Below are positions 1 through 8,153 of a stretch of 9,197 nt of DNA, piece by piece. The notes beneath the pieces are model-generated. The model was given only the letters and a program-made list of their open reading frames with translations, was not told where the DNA came from and ran no database searches. Positions within the stretch are counted from its first letter, which is position 1, and every line of letters begins with the position of its first letter. The position numbers and the translations under genes are program-made. Origin of the DNA: an uncultured Dehalococcoidales bacterium (lineage in GTDB: Bacteria; Chloroflexota; Dehalococcoidia; UBA1151; UBA1328); the NCBI GenBank assembly GCA_905614375.1, contig CAJQSP010000025.1, positions 1-9,197 on the forward strand. Direction: 5' to 3'.

Positions 1-457
1 AATGTTCGTCCATTAGTTCGAAAGTTTCGGCGAGAGGCTGTGCAGCTTCAGAAATGCCAGCCTTCAATGCGGTGGCGAACGCCAGAAGTACAAATGCATG
101 GCCGTAGCAGTGATTCGTGGCGTCAGCTATATCTAGACCATCGAGCACCCATGCATAGCCACCATTCGGTTGTCGATGATGCTCTACAAGAAACTTCACA
201 CCGTGACGAGCTGCTTCGAGATAGTCGGGGTTGTCGAGCATCTTTGACGCCGTGGCGAAGAGGTAGACGAATCGGCAAGTGCCAACTAGATGCTTGGTTT
301 GATCATCGAATATCGAACCGTCGTCACGAAACTGATTGATGTAGCCACCGAGTTGGTTATCGATGCAATCTGGATAGTAGAAGTTGGCGATCTGTTGAAC
401 TTGTTCGCTCAGGAACGCTTTGGATCGGAATTTAGCTGAGGTTGAATAAGTACTCAT
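1..457 (-). CDS. N-acylglucosamine 2-epimerase (AGE) family protein, N-terminal part (cut by the window edge)
   Basis: I translated this by hand from ATG at 457-455. The frame stays open for 152 codons to the left edge, so only the first third or so of a protein normally near 400 residues is visible. AGE-family enzymes are (alpha/alpha)6-barrel isomerases or epimerases that act on free or N-acylated sugars such as mannose, GlcNAc or cellobiose. Family signs are GGYINQF (37-43), the DDGSIFDDQTKH stretch (45-56), a GTCRFVYLFA helix (59-68) whose Arg62 sits where AGE enzymes keep a conserved arginine, GGYAW (99-103), and the characteristic YGHAFVLLAFA (118-128). The later catalytic histidines lie outside the window. 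An in-frame stop lies upstream with no other usual start codon between, so ATG 457 is the start, although no clear Shine-Dalgarno precedes it. It lies 83 bp downstream of the reductase gene, beyond a hairpin, so it may be the weakly coupled last gene of the operon. The sugar substrate is unknown. Confidence 0.8.
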   Translation of the reverse strand, partial: MSTYSTSAKFRSKAFLSEQVQQIANFYYPDCIDNQLGGYINQFRDDGSIFDDQTKHLVGTCRFVYLFATASKMLDNPDYLEAARHGVKFLVEHHRQPNGGYAWVLDGLDIADATNHCYGHAFVLLAFATALKAGISEAAQPLAETFELMDEH

Positions 458-506
458 TGTGATCGTTTTAGCGGACTTGCATCCTGATTTTACCTAACCG
501 CTCTAA

Positions 507-529
507 CTCCCTCTTATATTCGGAGGGAG
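507..529 (-). terminator. Hairpin between the reductase and epimerase genes, possible weak terminator or attenuator
   Basis: A perfect 7-bp stem is formed by CTCCCTC (507-513) and GAGGGAG (523-529), with a possible extra T-G wobble pair at 514/522 around a 7-nt loop. It lies 11 bp past the stop codon of the reductase gene and 50 bp before the epimerase gene start. The sequence after the stem in the minus-strand direction is TTAGAGC, which has no real U-tract. It is therefore a weak intrinsic terminator at best, or an mRNA-processing or 3'-protecting structure. Confidence 0.4.
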
Positions 530-540
530 AGAAGTCAGTG

Positions 541-1551
541 CTAGTCGCTGAGTTTTACAAGCAGCTTGCCGAAGTTCTTGCCGTTTAGTAGCCCGATGAA
601 AGCTTCAGGAGCTTTCTCGAATCCGTCCACAACGTCTTCTTTGTACTTGAGACTTCCGTCTTTGATCCAGTTAGCAATTCGTGTACGAGCGATCTCGTGC
701 TGTAGCTCGAAGTCGTAAACCAAAAAGCCTTCGATAGTAGTCCGGGTTCGAATCAGTGCTGCCATGTTTCGTGGACCTTGCGGGGGAGTGGAGGCGTTGT
801 ATTGCGATATCTGCCCACAGATGGCAACACGTGACTTGAGTGCAAGGTTTTCGAATACGGCATCCGATACCGGGCCGCCTACATTGTCGAAGTAGCAGTC
901 GACACCAGTTGGCGAGAGACGTGCCAGTTCAGCGGAAACATCTTGGGTTTTGTAATTGATAACGGCGTCAAATCCGAGTTCATCAATGGTGTAAGCACAT
1001 TTTTCATCACTACCCGCTACGCCGATCACGAAACAGCCGTTGAGCTTGCCGATCTGCCCAACAACAGCTCCAACAGCACCCGAGGCGGCTGAGACAACCA
1101 GCGTGTCACCAGCTCGCGGCTTCAATACTTCAAGTAAGCCGAAGTACGCCGTCATTCCCGGCATGCCAAGAATTCCAAGGGCTGTAGAGATAGGACCTAG
1201 ATCCGAATTCACGGGACGAACGATGTGCGCAGCGACTGCAGCCCATTCCTGCCAACCGATATTGGCACGAACGGTGTCGCCCACTTTGTACAGCGGCGAT
1301 TCAGATTGCTCCACTCGCGCCACTACTTCACCTGTCATCACTTCGCCGAGTTGTAGGGGAGTTGCGTACGACGGGCCCGATCGCATGCGACCTCGCATGT
1401 ATGGATCCAAGCTCATGTATTGAGTCCGGATCAATACCTCACCGTGTTTCGGCGTTGGAATTGGTGATTCCACGATTTCGAAGTTCTCGGCTGTTGGCTC
1501 ACCGTCTGGTCGGCTTGCCATTGTCCACGCTCGGTTTACTGCTTCTGACAT
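541..1551 (-). CDS. NADP-dependent MDR-superfamily oxidoreductase (LTB4 12-hydroxydehydrogenase / CurA-like enone reductase)
   Basis: A complete 336-residue protein, the usual length for the zinc-independent MDR branch that includes prostaglandin reductases/leukotriene B4 dehydrogenases and bacterial CurA. These soluble enzymes use NADPH to reduce the C=C bond of alpha,beta-unsaturated ketones or aldehydes. The GroES-like N-terminal domain holds the family signature SLDPYMRGRM (47-56). A GMTAYFGLLEV stretch (132-142) leads into the Rossmann domain with AASGAVG (155-161) for the dinucleotide, then YFDNVGG (220-226) and a C-terminal GKNFGKLLVKL (324-334). No structural zinc cysteine cluster is seen. 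ATG at 1551 gives the expected N-terminus (NRAWTMASRP), with a weak purine-rich AAAAGAA upstream. It starts 49 bp after the hyuA stop with no obvious terminator between, so it is probably co-transcribed and may act on an enone intermediate of the same pathway. Family assignment is firm; the substrate is not known. Confidence 0.92.
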   Translation of the reverse strand: MSEAVNRAWTMASRPDGEPTAENFEIVESPIPTPKHGEVLIRTQYMSLDPYMRGRMRSGPSYATPLQLGEVMTGEVVARVEQSESPLYKVGDTVRANIGWQEWAAVAAHIVRPVNSDLGPISTALGILGMPGMTAYFGLLEVLKPRAGDTLVVSAASGAVGAVVGQIGKLNGCFVIGVAGSDEKCAYTIDELGFDAVINYKTQDVSAELARLSPTGVDCYFDNVGGPVSDAVFENLALKSRVAICGQISQYNASTPPQGPRNMAALIRTRTTIEGFLVYDFELQHEIARTRIANWIKDGSLKYKEDVVDGFEKAPEAFIGLLNGKNFGKLLVKLSD

Positions 1552-1600
1552 TTGATTCTTTTCTATCTAGATTCTTGGCTGGTTGAATAACTGATCTGAA

Positions 1601-3733
1601 TTAACTGTTGATTTCGATTACAAGGTTCCCAAATTCATCGACAGTGACGGTCCAAGCCGGATGAATAACGGTCGTACAATCGGGTTCTTCAATAATTGCT
1701 GGGCCGTCGAATACGGCTCCTGCAGGAAGTTTTGAACGATCATATACCGGCGTGTGTACAACGCCTTTTACACCTGAATTTTCAGCAAAATAGACAGGTC
1801 GTTCGCCTTTGGGAATCACCGAAACATCGGACCCGGTGCTTTCAAGTTTTCGCATTTGAGGCCGGGCGATTTTTCCGATTGTCGTTAGGCGAAGATTAAC
1901 GAGCTCGACGGGTTCATCGTTAGCTCTAAATCCGTAAGCCGTTTCATGAGCGTCATGGAACGATTCCGTCAGATCATCTATCCATGTTTGGTCTATCGTT
2001 GGCCTGGCTGGAGCCGGAACGCTCAACTCGAAACTCTGTCCCCAGTAGCGCATCTCAATAGCACGTTCAAATACGGGAGCACCCGATGCTGAAGCCGCCA
2101 CTCTATGCGCTTCTCGTCCCGCTGCTTCAAGACGGTCGAATTCGCTAGTAATTCCAGCATGTTCTATCTCATCGGCACGAATGATCAGCGTCGACGAACC
2201 TTCCATTCGCACGTCGGTCACCAGTAAGCCAAGTGCTGAAGCGGTACCGGGACCTTGTGGGATTAGTACACGAGGTATTCCTGCTTGTTCAGCAAGCCGA
2301 ACGGCATGCGCAGGACCCGCTCCTCCGAATCCTACGAGCATGAAATCACGCGGGTCGTGCCCGCGTTGGACAGACACTAAACGGAGAGCGTTGACCATGG
2401 CAGTGTTTGCGATTTCTATGATTCCGTGAGCTGCTTCTTCAATCGAAAGGCCAAGTGGTTCGGCACACTGTATGCGAATCGCCTCTCGCGCCGCTTCAAG
2501 ACTCAACGACATTTCACCGCCTGCAAAATATGCAGGATCAAGCCGACCAAGCACCAGGTTCGCGTCGGTAATCGTTGACTGATCGCCTCCGAGTCCGTAA
2601 CAAACAGGACCCGGGTCAGCGCCCGCTGACTGAGGTCCAACTCGTAACGCTCCACCAGAATCGACCCATGCGATCGAACCTCCACCAGCCCCAATTTCAA
2701 CAAGATCAACGACTGGTGTACGGATCGGATATCCGGAAGCTCCACCAAACGCACCCGTACCGCTTTGTGCGGCTCCGCCTACGCTGTAGTCCTTCGTAAT
2801 GTTTGGTTTTCCATTACGAATCAGACTCGCTTTCGCAGTTGTTCCTCCCATGTCGAACGATATGACGTTTGGGTGTCCAAGAGCAGTGCCCAGCGATGCC
2901 GCTGCAACTGCACCGGCTGCCGGACCAGATTCAACCATGAAAACGGGATTCTCTGAAGCTGCTTCGGCCGGATAAACGCCTCCATTGGACTGCATAACAA
3001 GTAGTTCGGAAGTTATTTTCGCTTCTTGAAGTTTTTCACTAATCGATGCCAAATATGTGCTAACAATCGGTGCCACAGATGAATTTATAACTGTGGTTGA
3101 AGCCCTGAGATATTCTCTGAATTCAGGAACAACGTCAGACGACAAAGAGATGATTACGTTGGGAAGTTTCGCTGAAATCGCTTTGCCGATGCGTTGTTCG
3201 TGATCCCCATTGCGGTACGAGTGAAGCAGGCAGACAGCTACGGCCTCTACCCCTGATTCGGCGATACGATCGACGACTTTGTCGAGTGCAGCCTCATCGA
3301 GTGGAGTTACGACTTGACCCTTGGCATCAAGTCTTTCCGGCACTTCAAAACAGAGTTGGCGCGGTACTAATGGTGCTGGTTTTTCGAACTGCAGATCGTA
3401 AAGAGAAGGTCGTATTTGCCGTGCGATTTCGAGCATGTCTCGAAACCCCTCAGTGGTAACGAACGCTGTCTTCGCTGTTTTGCCTTCGATGATTGCGTTG
3501 GTTGCGACTGTGGTCGCGTGTACAACGTGTTCGATATCTTCAGGTTTTACTGAATCGTCTAGATCAAGCAGCTTTTGAACCGCAGAAATAAATCCCGAAG
3601 CAGGATCGGAAGGTGTGGAAAGAACCTTAGAAGTTGTAACTTGCCCCGTGGCTGAATCGACCAGAGTTCCATCGGTGAACGTGCCACCGATGTCGACACC
3701 AATTCTGTATCGACCTGCGTTGTTTACGGTCAA
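1601..3733 (-). CDS. hyuA: Hydantoinase/oxoprolinase family protein, A subunit (HyuA, ASKHA-type ATPase)
   Basis: A full-length 710-residue HyuA subunit; family members are around 700. HyuA binds ATP through an actin-like (ASKHA) fold and is thought to phosphorylate the substrate carbonyl or lactam oxygen so that HyuB can hydrolyse it. The N-terminal nucleotide motif [12 protein letters not shown] (11-22) is intact. [14 protein letters not shown] (72-85), the MQSNGG segment (247-252), the second phosphate motif [10 protein letters not shown] (292-301), the [14 protein letters not shown] region (345-358) and [11 protein letters not shown] (467-477) follow in the usual order. The start is a TTG at 3733-3731 in a 4-nt overlap (TTGA) with the stop of the upstream B gene. 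A GAGGG Shine-Dalgarno-like motif lies 7 nt before it, and no better start is nearby. This points to translational coupling with hyuB. Acetone/acetophenone carboxylase A-type subunits are alternatives, but the small gamma-type partner is missing here. Confidence 0.92.
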   Translation of the reverse strand: MTVNNAGRYRIGVDIGGTFTDGTLVDSATGQVTTSKVLSTPSDPASGFISAVQKLLDLDDSVKPEDIEHVVHATTVATNAIIEGKTAKTAFVTTEGFRDMLEIARQIRPSLYDLQFEKPAPLVPRQLCFEVPERLDAKGQVVTPLDEAALDKVVDRIAESGVEAVAVCLLHSYRNGDHEQRIGKAISAKLPNVIISLSSDVVPEFREYLRASTTVINSSVAPIVSTYLASISEKLQEAKITSELLVMQSNGGVYPAEAASENPVFMVESGPAAGAVAAASLGTALGHPNVISFDMGGTTAKASLIRNGKPNITKDYSVGGAAQSGTGAFGGASGYPIRTPVVDLVEIGAGGGSIAWVDSGGALRVGPQSAGADPGPVCYGLGGDQSTITDANLVLGRLDPAYFAGGEMSLSLEAAREAIRIQCAEPLGLSIEEAAHGIIEIANTAMVNALRLVSVQRGHDPRDFMLVGFGGAGPAHAVRLAEQAGIPRVLIPQGPGTASALGLLVTDVRMEGSSTLIIRADEIEHAGITSEFDRLEAAGREAHRVAASASGAPVFERAIEMRYWGQSFELSVPAPARPTIDQTWIDDLTESFHDAHETAYGFRANDEPVELVNLRLTTIGKIARPQMRKLESTGSDVSVIPKGERPVYFAENSGVKGVVHTPVYDRSKLPAGAVFDGPAIIEEPDCTTVIHPAWTVTVDEFGNLVIEINS

Positions 3734-5505
3734 TTTGCGGCCCTCGAATTTGTCATATTAGTTCTAGTTTTTATGGTTGCTGATTCGTCGACAGAATCAG
3801 TATTCAAATCAATTATTACGCCGTAGAAATCTTTGGCGCGCTGGCGGTTGACCTTGCCGCCGATCACATCCTTCAATACAGCACTCGGATCGCGTTCTAT
3901 AGGCGGCCCGTAGCCACCACCGCCGGGAGTTTGGAAACTCACAGTGTCGCCGGGTTTAAGTTCGACGACGCACTTCGATGTGAGTTCACCCGACTCTTGA
4001 TCGGGATCGTCAGGATTGAGAATGTAGTAAGCCTTTCGACCTTCCATTCCGCCAAATATTCCTTGAGGTCCTTGGATGTCCCGATCCGACAATACGGTGA
4101 ACGTAGCTGGGTCGTCTGGAAAGTGATAATCACGCCTCATACCGAGTCCGCCCCGGAATTTACCTGGACCTTCAGAATCTTCGATCAAAGAAAGTCGTGA
4201 TATCCGCATAGGGAAGTGAGATTCAACCTCTTCAACGGGAGCATTTTCCGTATTTTGCCCGTGTTGCTGAACAGCATCCGGGCCATCCGAAGTCGCTCTG
4301 CCCCCGTAGCCACCTGCAAGCGCTTCGTAGTTACAGTGATACTCGCCATTATTGCGATCGATGATGCCGAATCCTGCCTGAGCCATCATCGCTTTTGTCG
4401 AAGCGGCGATCTTCTCAGGCATTCCCGACGAGAACGCCTTGAATAGCATGTCGTTGATACGAACCTGAGTCTCCCACCCACCCACGACGGGAGCTGGATG
4501 AATCGCATGAACGACCGTTCCCGGCTTCGCGTTCATCTTGATGTGTCGGTAGAAACCATCGTTTACTGGCATATCAGGCGCCATGAGCGCTCGCAGTGCG
4601 TAAGCACATGCCGAAAAAGTCATCGCCTTCGTGGAATTTACTGGTGCTCGACGTTGAGGATCGCACCCGTCAAAATCAAAAAATACTGATTCGCCTTTGA
4701 CCGTGATTTCGACTTTAAGATTCACTACTTTGTCACTGAAACCATCGTAGTCAAGGAAGCCTTCAGTTCCGTAAACGCCATCGGGAATGTTGGCAATTTC
4801 GGAACGAGTGCGGCGGTCGGTGTAATCGACAACAGCAGCAACGTAATTGTCGAAATCATTCACACCGTACTTTTCGACAAGATTTACAAGTCGACGTGCG
4901 CCAACAGTGTTTGCTGCCACCTGTGCTCGGAAATCACCGGTGGTTACCCGCTTGGACCGTATTTGGGCGAGAAGGAGTTTGAATACATCCTCATTCATTT
5001 CTCCACGCTTCACGAGCTTCACGGGAGGAATGATGACGCCTTCTTGGAATATTTCTTGAAAAGGGCCAATAGATGCTGGGGCACCCCCTCCGACATCTAC
5101 ATGATGCGCTAGCGATGCCACGTACCCCACAAGTTCGCTGTTGTGATGCACCGGGCCAAACACCGTCACATCGTTGAGGTGTGATCCTCCACCGAAAGGG
5201 TTGTTCACGACCAGCATGTCACCGGGTTCAAGATTTTCAGCACCGTATTGAACGACCGAAGTAGGAATTAGTTCTACGAAAGATCCGAGATGAACCGGCT
5301 GAGTGAATGCTTGTGAAATCGGACGGCAATCACGGTCGAAAAACGCACATGAGAAATCTTGTCGAGTCTTTACGTTCGTTGAATATGCAGATCGTCTTAG
5401 TGCGGCTGCCATTTCCTCGGCAACTTGCGTCAGTGCTGAACGGACCACCTCGAATTGAATCGGGTCGATCTGCTGAATAGCGCTGGTCTCAATGCTATTT
5501 AGCAC
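3730..5505 (-). CDS. hyuB: Hydantoinase/oxoprolinase family protein, B subunit, paralogue 1 (HyuB)
   Basis: A complete 591-residue HyuB subunit. HyuB carries the metal-dependent step acting on the substrate activated by HyuA. Conserved blocks are RRSAYSTNVKTRQDFSCAFFD (37-57), AFTQPVHLGS (66-75), NNPFGGGSHLNDV (101-113), LAHHVDVGGGAP (132-143), DPQRRAPVNST (282-292), HPAPVVGGWET (336-346), SDGPDAVQQHGQNTENAPVEE (406-426), RGGLGMRRDY (451-460) and PGGGGYGPP (527-535). His109, Asp112 and His135 have the same HxxD-(22)-H spacing as the metal ligands I recall for the acetone carboxylase catalytic subunit. The start is GTG at 5505, the only usual start before the conserved IDPIQFEVVRSALTQ block. 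It overlaps the end of paralogue 2 by 11 nt, with GAGGAA 7 nt upstream. A tail of about 20 residues beyond the conserved end overlaps the hyuA start. It is very similar to the next B gene (more than half identical by eye). Confidence 0.93.
   Translation of the reverse strand: MLNSIETSAIQQIDPIQFEVVRSALTQVAEEMAAALRRSAYSTNVKTRQDFSCAFFDRDCRPISQAFTQPVHLGSFVELIPTSVVQYGAENLEPGDMLVVNNPFGGGSHLNDVTVFGPVHHNSELVGYVASLAHHVDVGGGAPASIGPFQEIFQEGVIIPPVKLVKRGEMNEDVFKLLLAQIRSKRVTTGDFRAQVAANTVGARRLVNLVEKYGVNDFDNYVAAVVDYTDRRTRSEIANIPDGVYGTEGFLDYDGFSDKVVNLKVEITVKGESVFFDFDGCDPQRRAPVNSTKAMTFSACAYALRALMAPDMPVNDGFYRHIKMNAKPGTVVHAIHPAPVVGGWETQVRINDMLFKAFSSGMPEKIAASTKAMMAQAGFGIIDRNNGEYHCNYEALAGGYGGRATSDGPDAVQQHGQNTENAPVEEVESHFPMRISRLSLIEDSEGPGKFRGGLGMRRDYHFPDDPATFTVLSDRDIQGPQGIFGGMEGRKAYYILNPDDPDQESGELTSKCVVELKPGDTVSFQTPGGGGYGPPIERDPSAVLKDVIGGKVNRQRAKDFYGVIIDLNTDSVDESATIKTRTNMTNSRAAN
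3741..3745 (-). promoter_or_regulatory. Ribosome binding site for the TTG-started hyuA gene
   Basis: GAGGG on the minus strand lies 7 nt before the TTG start of hyuA, inside the last codons of hyuB paralogue 1. Together with the TTGA stop/start overlap, it supports the TTG start and re-initiation coupling. Confidence 0.65.
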
Positions 5506-7216
5506 TACGCAGTTCCTCAGTTGTTTGTTTGTTCACTTGCTGTCTCGAAAGATCGATATCAACGCCGTATCGCTCACGTGCACGTTCTACGGAAATTTTG
5601 CCCTGCAAAACATCTTCGAGAATGACTTGTGGGTCTCGTTTGAAAGGTTCGCCATACCCGCCACCGCCAGAAGTCCGGTAGCTAATGACATCACCGGGTT
5701 TAAGCTGAACTGTCGTTTTCGACGAAAGATGTTCTTCCTCGCCGTCTTTGATGATTGCGTAGATTGATTTACCGCCGTTCTCACCGCCAAATAAACCTCG
5801 AGGACCGAACTTGTCACGGTCTGCAAGGATCGTGAAGGTTGCTTCTTCAGGGAACATGTAATCCCGACGTAGACCGAGTCCGCCCCTAAATTCGCCAGGT
5901 CCCTCGGAATCAGGCACTAGCTCGTATCGAGTGATTCGAACGGGATAGTTGGATTCGGTTTCTTCTACCGGAGCGTTTTCAGTGTTTTGTCCGTGCGATT
6001 GAACAGCATCAGGTCCGTCAGAAGTCGAGCGTCCGCCATACCCGCCAGCAAGCGTTTCGAGGAAACAGTAGTACTCGCCTGTCTCGTGATTCTCACCACC
6101 GAAACCTGCGTGGCATTGCATCGATTTCGTACCGGCACAAACGGTGTCTGGCAGGGCAGAGGAGAGCGCTTCGAAGATGAGGTCGTTCAAGCGAACATGA
6201 GTCTCCCAACCTCCAACGACAGGTGCTGGGTGAACGCAGTTTGTGACGGTGCCTTCTGGCGCGTCGACGTGGACATAACGATAGAAACCGTCGTTAACAG
6301 GAAGGTCACGATCCATCAGTGCCCTTAGTGCGTATGCGCAAGCTGAAAAAGTTTGAGCAAATGTTGAGTTCACAGGAGCACGTCGTTGTGGATCAGAGCC
6401 GGTGGTGTCGAACCTGACTCCGTCATCATCGATCGTAACTTTCACAGCGAGTTTCACAACATCATCAGTGAAGCCATCGTTATCGACGAATCCTTCCGCC
6501 TGAAACACACCCTTTGGTAGCTTTGCCACTTCGGATCGGGTTCGGCGATCTGTGTATTCGATAATTTCGTCTATGTATTGATTGAATTCATCAATGCCGT
6601 ACTTGTCGATGATTTCTCCGATACGGATGGCACCTGTACGGTTCGACGCTATCTGTGCTCGAAAGTCGCCCGCTGTTTCGCGTTTAGAACGAATTTGCGA
6701 TAGAACGAGCCGGAAAAGATCGTCATCAAGCTCCCCTTTAACCACGAACTTAATCGGTGGGATGATGATGCCTTCTTGAAAGACTTCTCTGAACGCACCA
6801 ACCGAAGCTGGCGCACCACCACCGACGTCAACATGATGCGCAAGGCACGCCGTATAGCCGACTAACTGGTCTTCATAGAAGACAGGGCCAATGAGTGAAA
6901 TATCGTTGAGGTGAACTCCCCCGCCGTACGGATCGTTCGACAAAATCATGTCGCCGGGACCAAGATTTTCTGGTCCATATCGTTTTACGGCTACTGGCAC
7001 GTGACGTACGAACGAGCCAAGATGAACCGGCTGTGTAAATGCCTGCGCTACTGACCGAAGGTCCTTGTCGAAAAATGCACAGGAAAAATCCTGACGAGTC
7101 TTCACGTTGGTCGAATACGCGGAACGGCGAAGTGCAATCGCCATCTCTTCCGCCGCCTGCGTGAGAGCATTGCGAATGACTTCGAATTTAATAGGATCGA
7201 TTGCCGGAGTTGTCAT
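5495..7216 (-). CDS. Hydantoinase/oxoprolinase family protein, B subunit, paralogue 2 (HyuB-like)
   Basis: A complete 573-residue second HyuB, directly upstream of and parallel to paralogue 1. It has the same ordered motifs: RRSAYSTNVKTRQDFSCAFFD (30-50), NDPYGGGVHLNDI (94-106), LAHHVDVGGGAP (125-136), DPQRRAPVNST (275-285), HPAPVVGGWET (329-339), HGQNTENAPVEE (408-419), RGGLGLRRDY (444-453) and SGGGGYGEP (516-524). The putative metal ligands His102, Asp105 and His128 are kept, so nothing marks it as dead. In the first 50 aligned residues only 8 differ from paralogue 1. The pair drifts apart in the middle (about 192-225) and near 357-385. It starts at ATG 7216, matching the family N-terminus (IDPIKFEV), but without a convincing Shine-Dalgarno. 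An 89-bp gap separates it from the MBL gene, the widest gap among the first six operon genes. It probably joins the single HyuA as a second B subunit or offers a second substrate specificity. Confidence 0.93.
   Translation of the reverse strand: MTTPAIDPIKFEVIRNALTQAAEEMAIALRRSAYSTNVKTRQDFSCAFFDKDLRSVAQAFTQPVHLGSFVRHVPVAVKRYGPENLGPGDMILSNDPYGGGVHLNDISLIGPVFYEDQLVGYTACLAHHVDVGGGAPASVGAFREVFQEGIIIPPIKFVVKGELDDDLFRLVLSQIRSKRETAGDFRAQIASNRTGAIRIGEIIDKYGIDEFNQYIDEIIEYTDRRTRSEVAKLPKGVFQAEGFVDNDGFTDDVVKLAVKVTIDDDGVRFDTTGSDPQRRAPVNSTFAQTFSACAYALRALMDRDLPVNDGFYRYVHVDAPEGTVTNCVHPAPVVGGWETHVRLNDLIFEALSSALPDTVCAGTKSMQCHAGFGGENHETGEYYCFLETLAGGYGGRSTSDGPDAVQSHGQNTENAPVEETESNYPVRITRYELVPDSEGPGEFRGGLGLRRDYMFPEEATFTILADRDKFGPRGLFGGENGGKSIYAIIKDGEEEHLSSKTTVQLKPGDVISYRTSGGGGYGEPFKRDPQVILEDVLQGKISVERARERYGVDIDLSRQQVNKQTTEELRSAK
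5513..5518 (-). promoter_or_regulatory. Ribosome binding site for the GTG-started hyuB paralogue 1
   Basis: GAGGAA on the minus strand lies 7 nt before GTG 5505, inside the final codons of hyuB paralogue 2. No other usual start codon occurs before the conserved IDPIQF block, so this site decides the start. Confidence 0.7.
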
Positions 7217-7305
7217 GATCGGGCGATGATAGCTCGGCCGACCCGTAACATGTGATGATTTAGGATCAAAATGATGTATCTATCAATGTGAAAACGACTA
7301 GGGAA

Positions 7306-8148
7306 CTAGAGCGCCTGCCACTCTGATTTGCCGCCTTCAGAAACGACTTTACCGATACTCGAACCAGTCGCAAGATGGCCTGTGAAAATGATCCAATCCT
7401 GAGTCGTCGCCAGCATGAGAATGCCTTTGCGTGCTTGAGTGGACATTGCGGTATTCCAGTCGAACGTCGGGCACCAGTTCTGCTCAGTGACCTGTGCAAC
7501 GCTATGGAACAGATCGCCAGTGATAACAGCTGTCTGACCACCAGATTCAACGAGTATGCACTGGTGACCCGGAGTGTGACCGTTGGTTGGCAACGTTGAA
7601 ATTCCAGGAGCCAGTTGTTCAACACCACCGATTAGCTTTAGTGCACCCAGAGCTTCGAGTGGTTTGACTGACTTATCGAAGGCTGGATTATCGTTCTCTG
7701 ACTTCGAATAATGTTCCCAATCACGAGACGCAATCCAGTGAGTAGCGTTCGGGAACGTCAACGATGGGGTGTCGCCATCGTAAGCGACATTCCAACCGAT
7801 GTGATCGCCGTGACAGTGAGTCGTAACTACGATATCGATATCTTCTGGCTGCACTCCGAGATCTGCGAGGCTATCGAGTAATATGCCTTGTTCGCCAGTG
7901 TGGTCATCAACAACATCACCCATACCAGCGTCGACCAGAATGGTAGGGCCTTCTCCGCTTGTCGATCGGATCAGGTGGCCCCGCCATTCGGGATGCCACT
8001 TGCCGTCCGCAGTCAATGCAATCGAACGATAGGGGTCCCACGCCTCTGGAGGTACGTCTGGGAAGACTGTTGCCGGATCGCGCGGTAGCGAAGATCCATC
8101 GAGGACAGCTGTGATTTCGTAATTGCCGATAACGAGTGATGTGGTCAT
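7306..8148 (-). CDS. Metallo-beta-lactamase (MBL)-fold metallohydrolase, lactonase-like
   Basis: A complete 280-residue single-domain MBL-fold protein. All usual dinuclear metal ligands are present and in order: the THCHGDH motif (110-116) with His111, His113, Asp115 and His116, His191 in NGHTPGHQ (189-196), Asp212 in ITGDLFH (209-215), and His258 in FTGHLA (255-260). The GDHIGWN context after the motif and the GHTPGH-GDLFH order resemble bacterial lactonases and esterases such as the AHL-lactonase/methyl parathion hydrolase group rather than true beta-lactamases or glyoxalase II. No signal peptide is seen, so it should be cytoplasmic. ATG 8148 follows the RraA stop by only 5 nt, with GAGGA 11 nt upstream inside the RraA coding end, so it is clearly in the same operon. 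It probably hydrolyses a lactone or ester made or consumed by the pathway. A quorum-quenching role is possible from fold alone, but the context does not suggest it. Confidence 0.9.
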   Translation of the reverse strand: MTTSLVIGNYEITAVLDGSSLPRDPATVFPDVPPEAWDPYRSIALTADGKWHPEWRGHLIRSTSGEGPTILVDAGMGDVVDDHTGEQGILLDSLADLGVQPEDIDIVVTTHCHGDHIGWNVAYDGDTPSLTFPNATHWIASRDWEHYSKSENDNPAFDKSVKPLEALGALKLIGGVEQLAPGISTLPTNGHTPGHQCILVESGGQTAVITGDLFHSVAQVTEQNWCPTFDWNTAMSTQARKGILMLATTQDWIIFTGHLATGSSIGKVVSEGGKSEWQAL

Positions 8149-8153
8149 TTAGA

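Noticed and set aside
40..339. Plus-strand open frame of 99 codons at the left end
   Set aside because: The minus strand of the same stretch encodes clear AGE-family sequence, so this is its shadow.
1040..1423. Plus-strand open frame of 127 codons opposite the reductase gene
   Set aside because: It lies wholly antisense to a well-supported MDR gene, shows no recognisable motif, and has the low-complexity Pro/Ala/Thr make-up expected of a shadow frame.
5987..6328. Plus-strand open frame of 113 codons opposite hyuB paralogue 2
   Set aside because: It is fully antisense to a conserved HyuB region, no family pattern is seen, and similar frames appear opposite hyuB paralogue 1 because the two genes are paralogous.
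1601..7216. Acetone or acetophenone carboxylase operon
   Set aside because: The small gamma-type subunit and a second A-type kinase subunit are absent, and subunit sizes fit hydantoinase/oxoprolinase B proteins better. It cannot be fully excluded.
7217..7305. Possible internal promoter before hyuB paralogue 2 (minus-strand TTGATA and TAAATC with an 18-bp spacer)
   Set aside because: The -10 match is poor and such pairs are common by chance. The 89-bp gap alone is not enough evidence.
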